Positions 29,101-37,900 of a stretch of 64,000 nt of DNA are shown piece after piece. Under the pieces are notes generated by a model. The model searched no databases, was not told the origin of the DNA, and saw only the letters and a program-made list of their open reading frames with translations. Position 1 is the stretch's first letter. The number at the start of each line of letters is the position of its first letter. The position numbers and the translations under genes are program-made. Source of the DNA: Symbiodinium sp. CCMP2592 (lineage: Eukaryota > Sar > Dinophyceae > Suessiales > Symbiodiniaceae); assembly GCA_905221615.1 (NCBI GenBank), contig CAJNDT010004580.1, positions 62,001-126,000 on the forward strand, read 5' to 3'.

Positions 29101-31387
29101 ACGCTGTGTCCAGGGAGCTGTTGCCCGCCTTGGCCTGGTTCCAAGGCGAGGTCAGGTCGTACGATGCCTCCCATTCTCGGACCAGGTCCCATCGCATCTT
29201 GCAATAGACCCGGCGCAGCACATGCGTGAGGCCGATTGGCCTTTCCGCCTCTCGGCTCTTGGCCAGCATGGCATACTGAGTGATATCAATATGCTGAGGA
29301 AAGGAGCCGGACAGCTCCCAACCTCTGAGCTGGGCCGCCAACTCAGCGACGGCATCCTCAGGCAAGGCCCTGAGCATTTCGTAACTCCAACCATCCGGCC
29401 CTGGGGCCTTGGTGGGGAGTCTGGCAAAGGCCTTTGCCATGGCCTCTTTGGTTAGGGCCACTGTGCTCTGAGCCTGTTCACGCGCCTTTTGCTGGAGCCT
29501 CTGTCTGGCTTCCGTTCCTTGGGTGGGCTGCACACCCCCCGGCTTCCACAATTCTGCCCAAGCGGTTCTCCTTGCGTGTGGCCTCACCTCCACCGCTAGT
29601 TCGAGGTACGGTCTGGAAGCCTGCGCCTCGTTCTTTTTGAGGCTGCGGAAAAGGGGCCTTAGCCCGCCAGTGGAGGCACCTTCCAACCATTGTTGGTACT
29701 GGGCTGCCCCAAAACTATGGTGCAGCTGCAAGTGATGTTTTCGCTGGGCCTCTATGATGCTGCCTGCCTGTCGGCCTTGGGTTCCCGGTTTGGCACAGTT
29801 GGCAGTCAGTTCTTGCATTGCTTGGTCCAGGGTGGGTCCATCACCTACCCCCCAATGATTGGGCACCTCTTGCAGATGCTGCTGCAAAACCTGTTGGGCC
29901 TTCATGCTAAGCCCATGCTTTGCGCCTTTCTTGTGCAGGACCGCTAGGCGCCCCCAGAACTTGGCGGGTCCACCTGTCCATACATATCCTGTGGGCTTCG
30001 GCGGGAGCAGCGGCCCGGTCTTCACTTCTACCTGGTGGCCGCGACCGCCTCTGGCCCTGGGATGAAGACTGGCCTCCACTCTGGCTGTGAAATCCGCAAA
30101 GGCCGTGGTGGCCTCGTCGTCTCTGCGGGGTTCCAAAAGCAAGGCAGGGACCCGGTGCCCCTGTGTGGTATCAAAGGGTTCCGGGTTTGGGTCGACCGCC
30201 CTCTGGAAAGGCGCGGTTTGGAGCACATGGGCCCGGAAATCCCCCACACGGAATACCACTCGCAGTGCGCAATGTGGGCGAAAAGGGACCTCCCAGTCTT
30301 GCTGGATAGAAACACTATCACACAAAGACCGGCTGACAATTCCAAAGTCAATTTCGCTCCCATGCAGGGTAGTGGGGCTGCCTACCGCGATCACCTCCCC
30401 ATTGAGTTCCCTTGGGACAGAGGTATTCTCCATTTCGCCAACTGGCAGGTTGAAGTCACCAAAAATGAGCCACGGTACCGTAAGGCCCTTGATGAAGGCG
30501 ATCAGGTCCCCCATGAGGGCGGGGTTAACCCCCCCATGGAGGCCCACTCCAGTCTCCAGGTACACAGTCAGGAGAATGAAATCCCGACCACCAGCCCGGC
30601 CTCCGATGGCCACGTAGCCTTTCCCATCTATCCCAAAGGAGCGCAGCAACCAAAAATTCTTGTCTTTCCTGGCCGCGACCAGGAGACCCCCCATGTTGTT
30701 GCCCCCCTTGGTTGGGTGGGCTGGGAGGTTCCAAGCAGCGTATCCTGCCTTTTCGAGTGCAAGCTGCATGCTTTCCTGTTGCTTTTCCGCAACATGGGTT
30801 TCTTGCAGCATGATTACATCAGGCTGGTCTGTGAGCATCCACGTGCAGACCTCTTTTCTCCAACTGGTGACATTTGCCACCAGCAAGTTGAGGGCCGCCT
30901 CCGGTTGGACCCTGTCCGGTTGCTGCGCCGCGTCCTCAATCGCGGCAAGGCAAGCTTCGGGGTCACTGCGGCGGACCGACAACTGTTCAATGGCCTGCTC
31001 CGCTGCCCATTCCAATAGCGACTTTGGAGGGGCTTCAAGTTTTTCCACCACCTCCACAAAACTGGATTCATGCTGGGCCATGCCTTCCACACACGCTTTT
31101 TCCAGAAGCGAGACAAACTCTTGAACAGGTTCTGCCTGTAGGGCCTCGAATCTGTTGTGCAGGGGCACTGGCTCGGCAGAAGCTTTTGCAAAACTGCGGG
31201 CCCTAGGGCCCGAAACAACCTCCCGCCATTCCGGAGAGGCCGGGTCTGAAAAAACTCCTCGTGTACATGGCCTGGGGTAGATAGGCGAGGTGACCTCCCT
31301 TTGTTCCCCCTGCTGCGCATAGGGGCTTGCACCTCCCTGTCGTGCCCAGACCTTACAAGGCACAAAACTGGCACTAAGTGCCGCCAT
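26165..31387 (-). CDS. LINE ORF2: endonuclease-reverse transcriptase-RNase H polyprotein (E4)
   Basis: Open from just after the ORF1 stop to TAG at 26165, about 1755 residues counted from 31432; the first ATG is at 31387. Residues counted from 31432: a helical region (~100-175); EEP endonuclease (~182-395) with L-Q-E211-T-H, G-D326-F-N, I-D362-F and P-H387; RT with A-P-G-P-D-G-W (~675), motif A D800 (L-L-L-D-L-T-S-F-Y), motif B G-L-I-A-G-C-P (~855) and motif C W-I-D892-D893; a zinc motif C-Q-R-C..H-V-L-W-D-C; RNase H with A-A-T-D-A-T-G-G, G-E-A-R-A, T-S-D-C-K-G and N-D-E-V-D; two C-terminal zinc modules; and the end T-P-S-V-K-Q-F-F, PIP-box-like. The frame is continuous with ORF1 across a single TAG, with 11 sense codons between that stop and the nominal start. 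All active-site residues are present, so this is likely a recently active copy. Confidence 0.9.
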   Translation of the reverse strand: MAALSASFVPCKVWARQGGASPYAQQGEQREVTSPIYPRPCTRGVFSDPASPEWREVVSGPRARSFAKASAEPVPLHNRFEALQAEPVQEFVSLLEKACVEGMAQHESSFVEVVEKLEAPPKSLLEWAAEQAIEQLSVRRSDPEACLAAIEDAAQQPDRVQPEAALNLLVANVTSWRKEVCTWMLTDQPDVIMLQETHVAEKQQESMQLALEKAGYAAWNLPAHPTKGGNNMGGLLVAARKDKNFWLLRSFGIDGKGYVAIGGRAGGRDFILLTVYLETGVGLHGGVNPALMGDLIAFIKGLTVPWLIFGDFNLPVGEMENTSVPRELNGEVIAVGSPTTLHGSEIDFGIVSRSLCDSVSIQQDWEVPFRPHCALRVVFRVGDFRAHVLQTAPFQRAVDPNPEPFDTTQGHRVPALLLEPRRDDEATTAFADFTARVEASLHPRARGGRGHQVEVKTGPLLPPKPTGYVWTGGPAKFWGRLAVLHKKGAKHGLSMKAQQVLQQHLQEVPNHWGVGDGPTLDQAMQELTANCAKPGTQGRQAGSIIEAQRKHHLQLHHSFGAAQYQQWLEGASTGGLRPLFRSLKKNEAQASRPYLELAVEVRPHARRTAWAELWKPGGVQPTQGTEARQRLQQKAREQAQSTVALTKEAMAKAFARLPTKAPGPDGWSYEMLRALPEDAVAELAAQLRGWELSGSFPQHIDITQYAMLAKSREAERPIGLTHVLRRVYCKMRWDLVREWEASYDLTSPWNQAKAGNSSLDTALRRILRAELNKRAGKITITLLLDLTSFYETVPHQVLLEKGVVHHFPEMLLERALSCYEGPRYIESQGALSRPICGSRGLIAGCPLAPALSRVILHEPVAKASQRSTTDHVDLWIDDCSVDTVDQNVQRTAAAAFACYKELKQDLEAQSLQVSTKKTVFVCSSQAAGKAVEALAGPDGPKVVGVGKDLGLDSAAGARRRITTTKARHQKGARRAAQLQSLKIGKVGIKVRLYKGSILSSALYGHEGVGVAPKRRKWFRGLLAQVLGRPNNASIGATLDFHGNKVEDPWYTILAQHFKAVRRLLLQWPEQDFDRIQQGWNRLEVWLKEAEHPWKRAAGPLGACWCYLDEMGWKPLSVHQWTIGSKTYDILQAAEFHEVLFLAKRWVNATRHQTWAAIDGGRGLETGPDWTMPRKILKKADSLTGKALKSIWQGAVRASPHATCQRCGVPATRRHVLWDCQWWKEHGEPEPAWWPSREDPNYPDCLWDFGLLPRDPSWPECQHAQDEAIELKGVLAEGGSVPPEAFAATDATGGSENDQRTREVVWGVTFYIWKEGQPHWIGSATGLLKNEQSVYRGEARAIHFAAQQLQPGADVTSDCKGAVVRSRRGTTTKGRHLDIFGTAPTEQLDLHWVPSHLTASEFLEQVGPGQEWRRVINDEVDRLVGARANTKEAKDRATALKQSDALAESVALFLGRRMQALMGYDKDQGPQVVYPRKAGEEKSAESSSPSTSRSSFQKRRRTKKGKTPPAHGGEKGKKAQPAEETPIPTGAPEQSGGEADEAGQLSSHGPPKAISRPEGGANEPQPATRGEMPKMATESRCGEAGAADLPTTQLPPEANKRQILSALVAGQIDTKGHRFVKGGTSANNLQIKCEECGLWIQQVDTKPNFNRKVANYCKDHPLSVPSPEWKWHDSHAMCNEGCRWKCSQCHSVQPVGGLTPAVLERFCAHGKHGLQRKRAARDTLAAAGTPSVKQFFAKPLS

Positions 31388-31465
31388 CTCTGGCCTGGGG
31401 ACAGGCTCCGCTGTGGGCCAGTATCCCAACACTAGGCCCCACCAGGAGCCCTCCCGGCCCGTTCC

Positions 31466-32614
31466 CTAGGCTCGGGATTTAGGCGAGCGGCTGCGGTTGG
31501 GCGCCTCCGCCGGCTTGCTCTTCTCCTCCTGGCTCATGTTTTGAATGCGCTTGCGCCTGATCTCAAGCTGCTTGACAATGGCTTCCTTGCCTTTTTCAAG
31601 CTCTTCCACCTCCATCTCATGAGCGCCTTCTTGTATGGTGGCTTCCAGGGCCTCCGGTGTGAGCTTAGGGCTCCACGGGGTGTCTGCCACCGCGGTTTTT
31701 TGCTCAGGCGTGAGGGGAATGCCCAGATCCAAAAGGTGCTGGCACAAGGATGGCCCCGGAGGGGCCCCTTTTGGAGAGCCGAGGCCCGGCGGGCAGCCGA
31801 CCTTTCTCAGGGCCTGGTCCGCCAAGTGTTGGCGAGATTTCACCCTGTGCGCTTCCTGGGCCTCTTTCAGCTGCTGGCCTTGATCATGGTCCAGGATAAC
31901 TCCCATCTCAGCCAAGGCTTTGGCACAGTCAAACTCCTCAAATTCCAGGGAAGTGGGGGTCTGAAGCACCTTGGCCTTGAAGTCCTGGGCTAAGGCATCC
32001 ATATTGGCCTCAGCCTCCTTGAGCTCCTGGAGCAGCTCCTTCATCTCCCCATACAGCCCCGTAAGGGTCGCCTTCACTTCATCTATCCGCCCCTGGAGGC
32101 GAATTTTCTTATGGCCCAAGTCCCTTAGGCGGCCCGAGGCCCCTTTCAGGTCGTTGGTGGCCTTGATCTCCACCTCAGTGGCTGTCGGGGGCGGCCCCCC
32201 TTGGGTCTGCAGGAGGAAGCGGATCTCATCTGGCAGCGCCGCTTCGTGGGCCTTGAGCATTTCCAGCAAGGCCTCTTCGGGGGAAGGCTCAGCGACCACA
32301 GGCGGCTTGAAACCCACTCTTTTCATGTGCTCCTGCGCCTCTTCTGGCAGGAGGGTCCACACCCCTTCTAAGGCCCGCACCACCTTCCCTCCCTTGGGAA
32401 ACTTCGGCGGTGTTTGGCTCAGGGCGGGTGGTCCCCCCCATCGCCGCGGTGGCGTTACAGCGTCCCCCCATTCATGGGCGGGCTGCCGCGGCTTCGGCCA
32501 CTGCCTTCCACAGCTGCACTTGGGTTGGCTGGCGATCCTTTTATCGAAGATCCACTGGCCACACCGACACACAGTGTAGCTGCCCATCATGCCTTTGCCT
32601 TTGGACTTTGGCAT
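31466..32614 (-). CDS. LINE ORF1: zinc-ribbon plus coiled-coil protein (E4)
   Basis: 382 residues from an ATG at 32614. The N-terminus has paired C-x-C motifs (C-R-C-G near residue 18 and C-S-C-G near 35), typical of a small zinc ribbon. A long heptad-like, Lys/Glu/Leu-rich stretch at about residues 150-235 is a probable coiled coil for trimer or multimer formation, followed by charged helices. The end is basic and Arg/Ser-rich (R-S-R-S-P-K-S-R-A). By position and architecture this is the RNA-binding/chaperone ORF1 of the LINE; no RRM or CCHC is visible. It ends in TAG, and the reading frame of ORF2 continues directly without a further stop. Confidence 0.75.
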   Translation of the reverse strand: MPKSKGKGMMGSYTVCRCGQWIFDKRIASQPKCSCGRQWPKPRQPAHEWGDAVTPPRRWGGPPALSQTPPKFPKGGKVVRALEGVWTLLPEEAQEHMKRVGFKPPVVAEPSPEEALLEMLKAHEAALPDEIRFLLQTQGGPPPTATEVEIKATNDLKGASGRLRDLGHKKIRLQGRIDEVKATLTGLYGEMKELLQELKEAEANMDALAQDFKAKVLQTPTSLEFEEFDCAKALAEMGVILDHDQGQQLKEAQEAHRVKSRQHLADQALRKVGCPPGLGSPKGAPPGPSLCQHLLDLGIPLTPEQKTAVADTPWSPKLTPEALEATIQEGAHEMEVEELEKGKEAIVKQLEIRRKRIQNMSQEEKSKPAEAPNRSRSPKSRA

Positions 32615-32791
32615 CTTGGCTGTGGCTGCCGCACGCTCCCCCGAGGGCCGACGCCCTTACCGGTGGGATAAAATGGCACAAAAGAAACGGCAAAGCCTGG
32701 GATTCACGCGTTTGAGGACTGTGAAAACGCAGTTAGAGCCCAGGACTGGTTGCTGGATGACTTCCGCGCCGAGCCCACCTGTAAACCAGGG

Positions 32792-32819
32792 CCTGAGCCG
32801 AAAACTTGAGCCAGGAAAT
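32792..32819 (-). other. tandem spliced-leader relics at the 5' end of E4
   Basis: On the - strand: tail of E3, then CCTGGCTCAAG, then TTTTCGGCTCAGG 13 bases further on. The second copy keeps the T-run and is one insertion and one substitution from the leader end TTTTGGCTCAAG. Confidence 0.7.
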
Positions 32820-33166
32820 GGGATTTTCTCGGTCTTGCGCTCTGAGTCGCGGCCGCCGTAGCGGCAAGTTCGGTCTGGGCTGTACTCTGACAGCAAAAGG
32901 AGGAGGGCAGCCTTGTTTAAGGCGTCCTCCGCTAGGCCTACTCCTATCCCCCGTTCCTCCCAATCCCCGTTGGGAGGTTGCCGGAGGAGCTACTTCGGAC
33001 CTAGTCTAGCCCTCCTCCCAGGCTTTTGCTGGCGAGGTTGAAGCAGCCTCAGGATTGGCCCTGTGCCTCCCGGTGCCGGTGAGGAAAGGAAGCCGGCCAT
33101 GGCCTCAGCTGTTCACCTCCTTGTGCCCCCTGCCTAGGCGGGCTCTGCTGGCTTTGACCACCTCCC

Positions 33167-34888
33167 TCAGCCCCCTTCTTGAGGTGGGTCTTTGAGGCTG
33201 AGGAGATCCCAGTCTCCGCTGGTGAAGACATTGGCTCGCGACCTGAGCAAACAGATCTCATCCCTGGGGGAAAAGCAGAGGATGCGCTGAGCATGGAGTG
33301 AAGCCACCACCCACTGCCCAGCATCGCTTCTGCTAAGTTCCTCCACCAAGGTGCGAGCCAATGCCCGGTGGTCTCGGTGAAGGGATTCCACTTGCACCCT
33401 CAACCAGTCCGCCGTGGCGGGAGCACTGTGGTGGATCCAGTTCCACCAACTTTCAAGTTTCCTCCTTGGAGGAAAGCCTGGTGGTGCAGATTGCGGCTCC
33501 CAATCTGCAGCGTCGATGACAACGATCTCCTCCACGCAGGAATTTGGCGACATCTTTCGGATGCCCCAGTTGCCACGATTTAAATCGCGGCACAGCATGC
33601 CCGCACAACTGACCCCCAGAATAACCATCGCCATGTGCAAAACCCTTGCACTGGATGGTTCTGGGTACATTGGGCTTAGCCGTTCCACCTCCAAAATGGT
33701 CACAGGCACCTTGCCCCATGTACCAATCTGGAGGATTCCAGGGCCCACCTCCCGGGTCTTGCTTGCGCATATCCCGGGGATGACTTGCCCTAGGCGACTC
33801 TCTGGCCCATGGCCAGATCGGCGGTTTGGCTCCTGCTCGCTGGAAGTAAGTTTCCAGCACAAGGCGGGATTTCCTGGGCATTCGAAGGTTGCCCGGCTGC
33901 CCCCTATTCCAAGGAGGGCATAGCAGTCGCTGAAACCCCGTAGGGCTAGCGAGTCCCCAACCTGAGCAAGCCAGTGGATAGTGTTGTGAGACCTCTTCAC
34001 ATGTGGCGTGAAGAGGATCAGGGGTGTGTCCCCCACTTCCACCGGCCAGGTTGGCCTAGAAGGGCCCTCCTCACTTTTTGGGTGAGTCGGACTCCCCTTT
34101 TGGCCTGCTGGTTCACTTGGGGCCTCGCCAGGGTGGGTCGGGCCCCCTTGTGTGGCCGAGGGTTGGCTTTGCTCTTGACCCGGGTGGGTCGAGCCCCCCT
34201 CCTTTGCCACCGAAGAGGCCGCGGCCCCTTTTGGGGACGATTCTTTGGAATCCGAGTCCTCTTTCACTGCCTCCGCCGGGCTTGTGGCTTCGTCTGCCAG
34301 CTCAGCCTCGGCATCGGCTGGTTTCGCCTCGGATTCTCGGGCAGGTTCCTGCCTAGCCGGGGGCGTGCGGCTCCGCTCTGTGCCGCTTTCACTCCCTTTG
34401 TTAGGCGAGGACTGGGGTGACAGGTGTGGCTCCCTATGGTCACCGCGGCCTTCCCCCCGGTTTTGCGGGTCAGGCTCGCTCTCGCTGCCCTGGCCTTTGC
34501 CCTCCCCCCGTTGGCGCGGTGGTTCCGGCTCTCGGTGTCGCTCCCCCCGGTAGCGCGGTGGGTCGGGCTCTCGGTCTCTGTCCCCCCGTCGGTGCGGTGG
34601 GTCGGGCTCTCTGTCCCTGTGCCCCCGGTAGTGCGGTGGGTCGGGCTCCCTGTCCCTGTACCCCCGGTGTTGCGGTGGGTCGTGCTCACGGCCCCAGTCC
34701 CCCCGATAGCGCGGTGGGTCAGGCTCTCTGGCTTTGCCCTGGCCTTTGGCGGGCTCACCCTTGCCTTTGGCCTTGCCGCCAGGGTTCCAGAGGCCTAAGG
34801 CCTTGAGCCTGTCCCGGTCTTTCTTGGACGGCCGCCGGACATGGCCATCGGGCGGCGGATCCCTTTTACCTTTGCCTGGGGCTCCCAT
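33167..34888 (-). CDS. LINE ORF3: RG-repeat plus protein-kinase-like domain (E3, intact)
   Basis: 573 residues from ATG 34888. Residues 1-50 are basic. Residues ~52-128 hold six imperfect repeats of (R/H)-E-P-D-P-P-x-Y-R-G, Arg/Gly/Pro-rich and likely RNA-binding. Residues 130-280 are acidic and disordered. From ~285 a folded domain shows the kinase pattern: glycine loop L-G-I-G-G-S-R-A-T-F (326-335), the Lys of C-W-K346-L, catalytic loop C-R-D435-L-N-R-G-N440 with the D+5=N spacing of protein kinases, and V-I-D459-A-A-D-W in the DFG position. A helical tail follows. These residues would bind ATP-Mg and catalyse phosphotransfer if the fold is right. The start lies 18 bases after, and in frame with, the ORF2 TAG. 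The divergent E1 ORF3 has the same motif set. The assignment is by motif only; a pseudokinase or APH-like kinase is possible. Confidence 0.6.
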   Translation of the reverse strand: MGAPGKGKRDPPPDGHVRRPSKKDRDRLKALGLWNPGGKAKGKGEPAKGQGKAREPDPPRYRGDWGREHDPPQHRGYRDREPDPPHYRGHRDREPDPPHRRGDRDREPDPPRYRGERHREPEPPRQRGEGKGQGSESEPDPQNRGEGRGDHREPHLSPQSSPNKGSESGTERSRTPPARQEPARESEAKPADAEAELADEATSPAEAVKEDSDSKESSPKGAAASSVAKEGGSTHPGQEQSQPSATQGGPTHPGEAPSEPAGQKGSPTHPKSEEGPSRPTWPVEVGDTPLILFTPHVKRSHNTIHWLAQVGDSLALRGFSDCYALLGIGGSRATFECPGNPALCWKLTSSEQEPNRRSGHGPESRLGQVIPGICASKTREVGPGILQIGTWGKVPVTILEVERLSPMYPEPSSARVLHMAMVILGVSCAGMLCRDLNRGNWGIRKMSPNSCVEEIVVIDAADWEPQSAPPGFPPRRKLESWWNWIHHSAPATADWLRVQVESLHRDHRALARTLVEELSRSDAGQWVVASLHAQRILCFSPRDEICLLRSRANVFTSGDWDLLSLKDPPQEGG

Positions 34889-34906
34889 CTTGGACCTGTG
34901 GCCGCG

Positions 34907-37900
34907 CTAGGAAAGAGGCTTTGCGAAAAACTGCTTCACAGAAGGGGTACCAGCAGCTGCAAGTGTGTCACGTGCCGCACGCTTACGCTGCAAACCATGC
35001 TTACCATGTGCACAAAAGCGTTCAAGAACTGCAGGTGTGAGGCCTCCAACTGGCTGCACACTATGACACTGAGAGCACTTCCACCTGCAACCTTCATTGC
35101 ACATGGCATGCGAATCATGCCACTTCCACTCCGGAGAAGGAACACTTAGGGGGTGGTCCTTGCAATAGTTGGCAACTTTCCTATTGAAATTGGGCTTGGT
35201 ATCGACCTGTTGAATCCACAAGCCACATGCCTCGCACTTGATCTGCAGGTTGTTTGCAGACGTGCCACCCTTGACGAACCTGTGCCCCTTAGTGTCGATT
35301 TGGCCTGCCACCAAAGCCGACAAGATTTGCCTCTTATTGGCCTCAGGCGGCAACTGGGTGGTAGGAAGGTCCGCGACCCCTGCTTCCCCGCATCTGCTCT
35401 CCGTTGCCACCTTTGGCATCTCTCCCTTTGTTGCGGGTTGGGGTTCGTTGGCCCCCCCCTCTGGCCTTGAAATGGCCTTCGGCGGCCCATGGGAAGAGAG
35501 CTGGCCTGCCTCGTCAGCTTCTCCGCCGGACTGCTCTGGAGCCCCAGTGGGTATGGGTGTTTCCTCGGCGGGCTGGGCCTTCTTGCCTTTCTCCCCCCCG
35601 TGGGCCGGTGGGGTTTTGCCTTTCTTGGTCCGTCTTCTCTTTTGAAACGAAGACCGGCTGGTCGAGGGGCTGGACGACTCTGCCGATTTTTCCTCGCCCG
35701 CCTTCCTGGGGTACACAACCTGTGGGCCTTGATCTTTGTCATACCCCATCAATGCTTGCATGCGCCTTCCCAGGAAAAGTGCAACCGACTCTGCCAGCGC
35801 ATCAGATTGCTTGAGGGCGGTTGCTCGGCCTTTCGCCTCTTTTGTGTTTGCCCTCGCCCCAACAAGGCGATCGACTTCATCATTGATGACTCTGCGCCAT
35901 TCTTGGCCCGGCCCGACTTGCTCCAAAAATTCGGAAGCTGTAAGGTGAGAGGGGACCCAATGCAGATCCAGCTGCTCCGTGGGGGCCGTACCAAAGATGT
36001 CAAGATGGCGGCCTTTAGTTGTGGTGCCGCGGCGGCTTCTCACCACCGCGCCTTTGCAATCACTTGTGACATCTGCCCCGGCTGGAGCTGCTGCGCCGCA
36101 AAATGAATGGCCCTGGCCTCCCCACGATAGACGCTTTGCTCATTCTTGAGCAGTCCCGTGGCTGAGCCAATCCAGTGGGGTTGGCCCTCCTTCCAGATGT
36201 AGAAGGTAACACCCCATACCACTTCTCGCGTTCTCTGGTCGTTTTCAGACCCCCCTGTTGCATCCGTGGCCGCGAAGGCTTCGGGTGGGACGGACCCCCC
36301 TTCTGCCAAAACGCCTTTTAGCTCAATGGCCTCATCTTGAGCATGTTGGCATTCCGGCCAGGAAGGGTCCCTTGGGAGGAGCCCAAAGTCCCAAAGGCAA
36401 TCTGGATAGTTTGGATCCTCTCTGGAGGGCCACCATGCCGGTTCGGTCTCACCATGCTCTTTCCACCATTGGCAGTCCCACAAAACATGCCTTCTGGTGG
36501 CCGGCACTCCACATCTTTGGCAGGTGGCATGCGGTGACGCCCTGACCGCTCCCTGCCAAATGGACTTCAAGGCTTTTCCTGTGAGGCTGTCGGCCTTCTT
36601 CAGGATTTTCCTTGGCATGGTCCAATCCGGGCCAGTTTCAAGGCCTCGACCCCCATCGATCGCTGCCCAGGTTTGGTGCCGGGTGGCATTAACCCATCTT
36701 TTGGCAAGGAAAAGGACCTCATGGAACTCAGCTGCCTGCAGGATGTCATAGGTTTTGGACCCGATTGTCCACTGATGAACGCTGAGCGGCTTCCATCCCA
36801 TTTCATCCAAGTAGCACCAACAGGCACCAAGCGGTCCAGCCGCCCTTTTCCAGGGGTGCTCAGCCTCTTTTAGCCACACCTCCAGGCGGTTCCAGCCTTG
36901 CTGGATTCTATCGAAGTCCTGTTCCGGCCACTGCAGCAAAAGCCGGCGAACGGCCTTGAAATGCTGGGCCAGGATTGTGTACCAAGGGTCCTCGACCTTG
37001 TTGCCATGAAAGTCCAGGGTGGCTCCTATGCTGGCATTGTTTGGTCGGCCCAGCACCTGTGCCAGAAGCCCCCTGAACCACTTCCGTCTCTTGGGGGCAA
37101 CACCAACACCTTCATGCCCATATAGGGCCGAGGAAAGGATGGATCCTTTGTAGAGCCGCACCTTGATGCCAACTTTGCCGATTTTCAAAGACTGGAGCTG
37201 GGCTGCCCTGCGGGCCCCTTTTTGGTGTCTGGCTTTAGTGGTGGTGATCCTGCGCCTGGCACCGGCTGCAGAATCCAGGCCAAGGTCCTTGCCAACTCCA
37301 ACAACCTTGGGACCATCAGGCCCAGCCAGGGCCTCTACTGCCTTGCCAGCAGCTTGACTGGAGCACACAAAAACCGTCTTTTTGGTGGAGACTTGCAGGC
37401 TTTGCGCCTCCAGGTCCTGCTTGAGCTCCTTGTAGCAGGCAAAAGCTGCCGCAGCCGTCCTTTGCACATTTTGATCGACAGTATCGACCGAACAGTCATC
37501 TATCCACAGATCGACGTGGTCTGTGGTGCTGCGCTGGGAGCCCTTGGCGACCGGCTCATGGAGGATTACTCGCGAGAGAGCCGGAGCGAGCGGGCAGCCC
37601 GCTATGAGGCCCCTGCTTCCGCAGATGGGCCTAGAAAGGGCGCCCTGGGATTCAATGTACCGGGGGCCCTCGTAGCAGCTGAGGGCTCTTTCCAAAAGCA
37701 TCTCCGGGAAGTGGTGGACCACCCCTTTCTCTAACAGCACCTGATGTGGTACTGTTTCGTAAAAGGACGTTAAGTCCAGTAGCAAGGTGATGGTGATCTT
37801 CCCGGCCCGCTTGTTGAGTTCAGCGCGGAGGATGCGTCTCAACGCTGTGTCCAGGGAGCTGTTGCCCGCCTTGGCCTGGTTCCAAGGCGAGGTCAGGTCG

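Larger units (their letters stand above)
24223..32815 (-). mobile_element. E4: full-length three-ORF LINE
   Basis: 8.6 kb from doubled SL relics at 32792-32812 to its own tail at 24223. Contains ORF1, ORF2 and ORF3 in that order on the - strand, a 5' leader of about 180 bp and a 3' UTR of about 350 bp (24223-24573) without features except the terminal stem. Shares almost all of 24223-30476 with E3 at about 99% by eye, apart from a ~150-bp deletion in ORF3. Confidence 0.85.
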
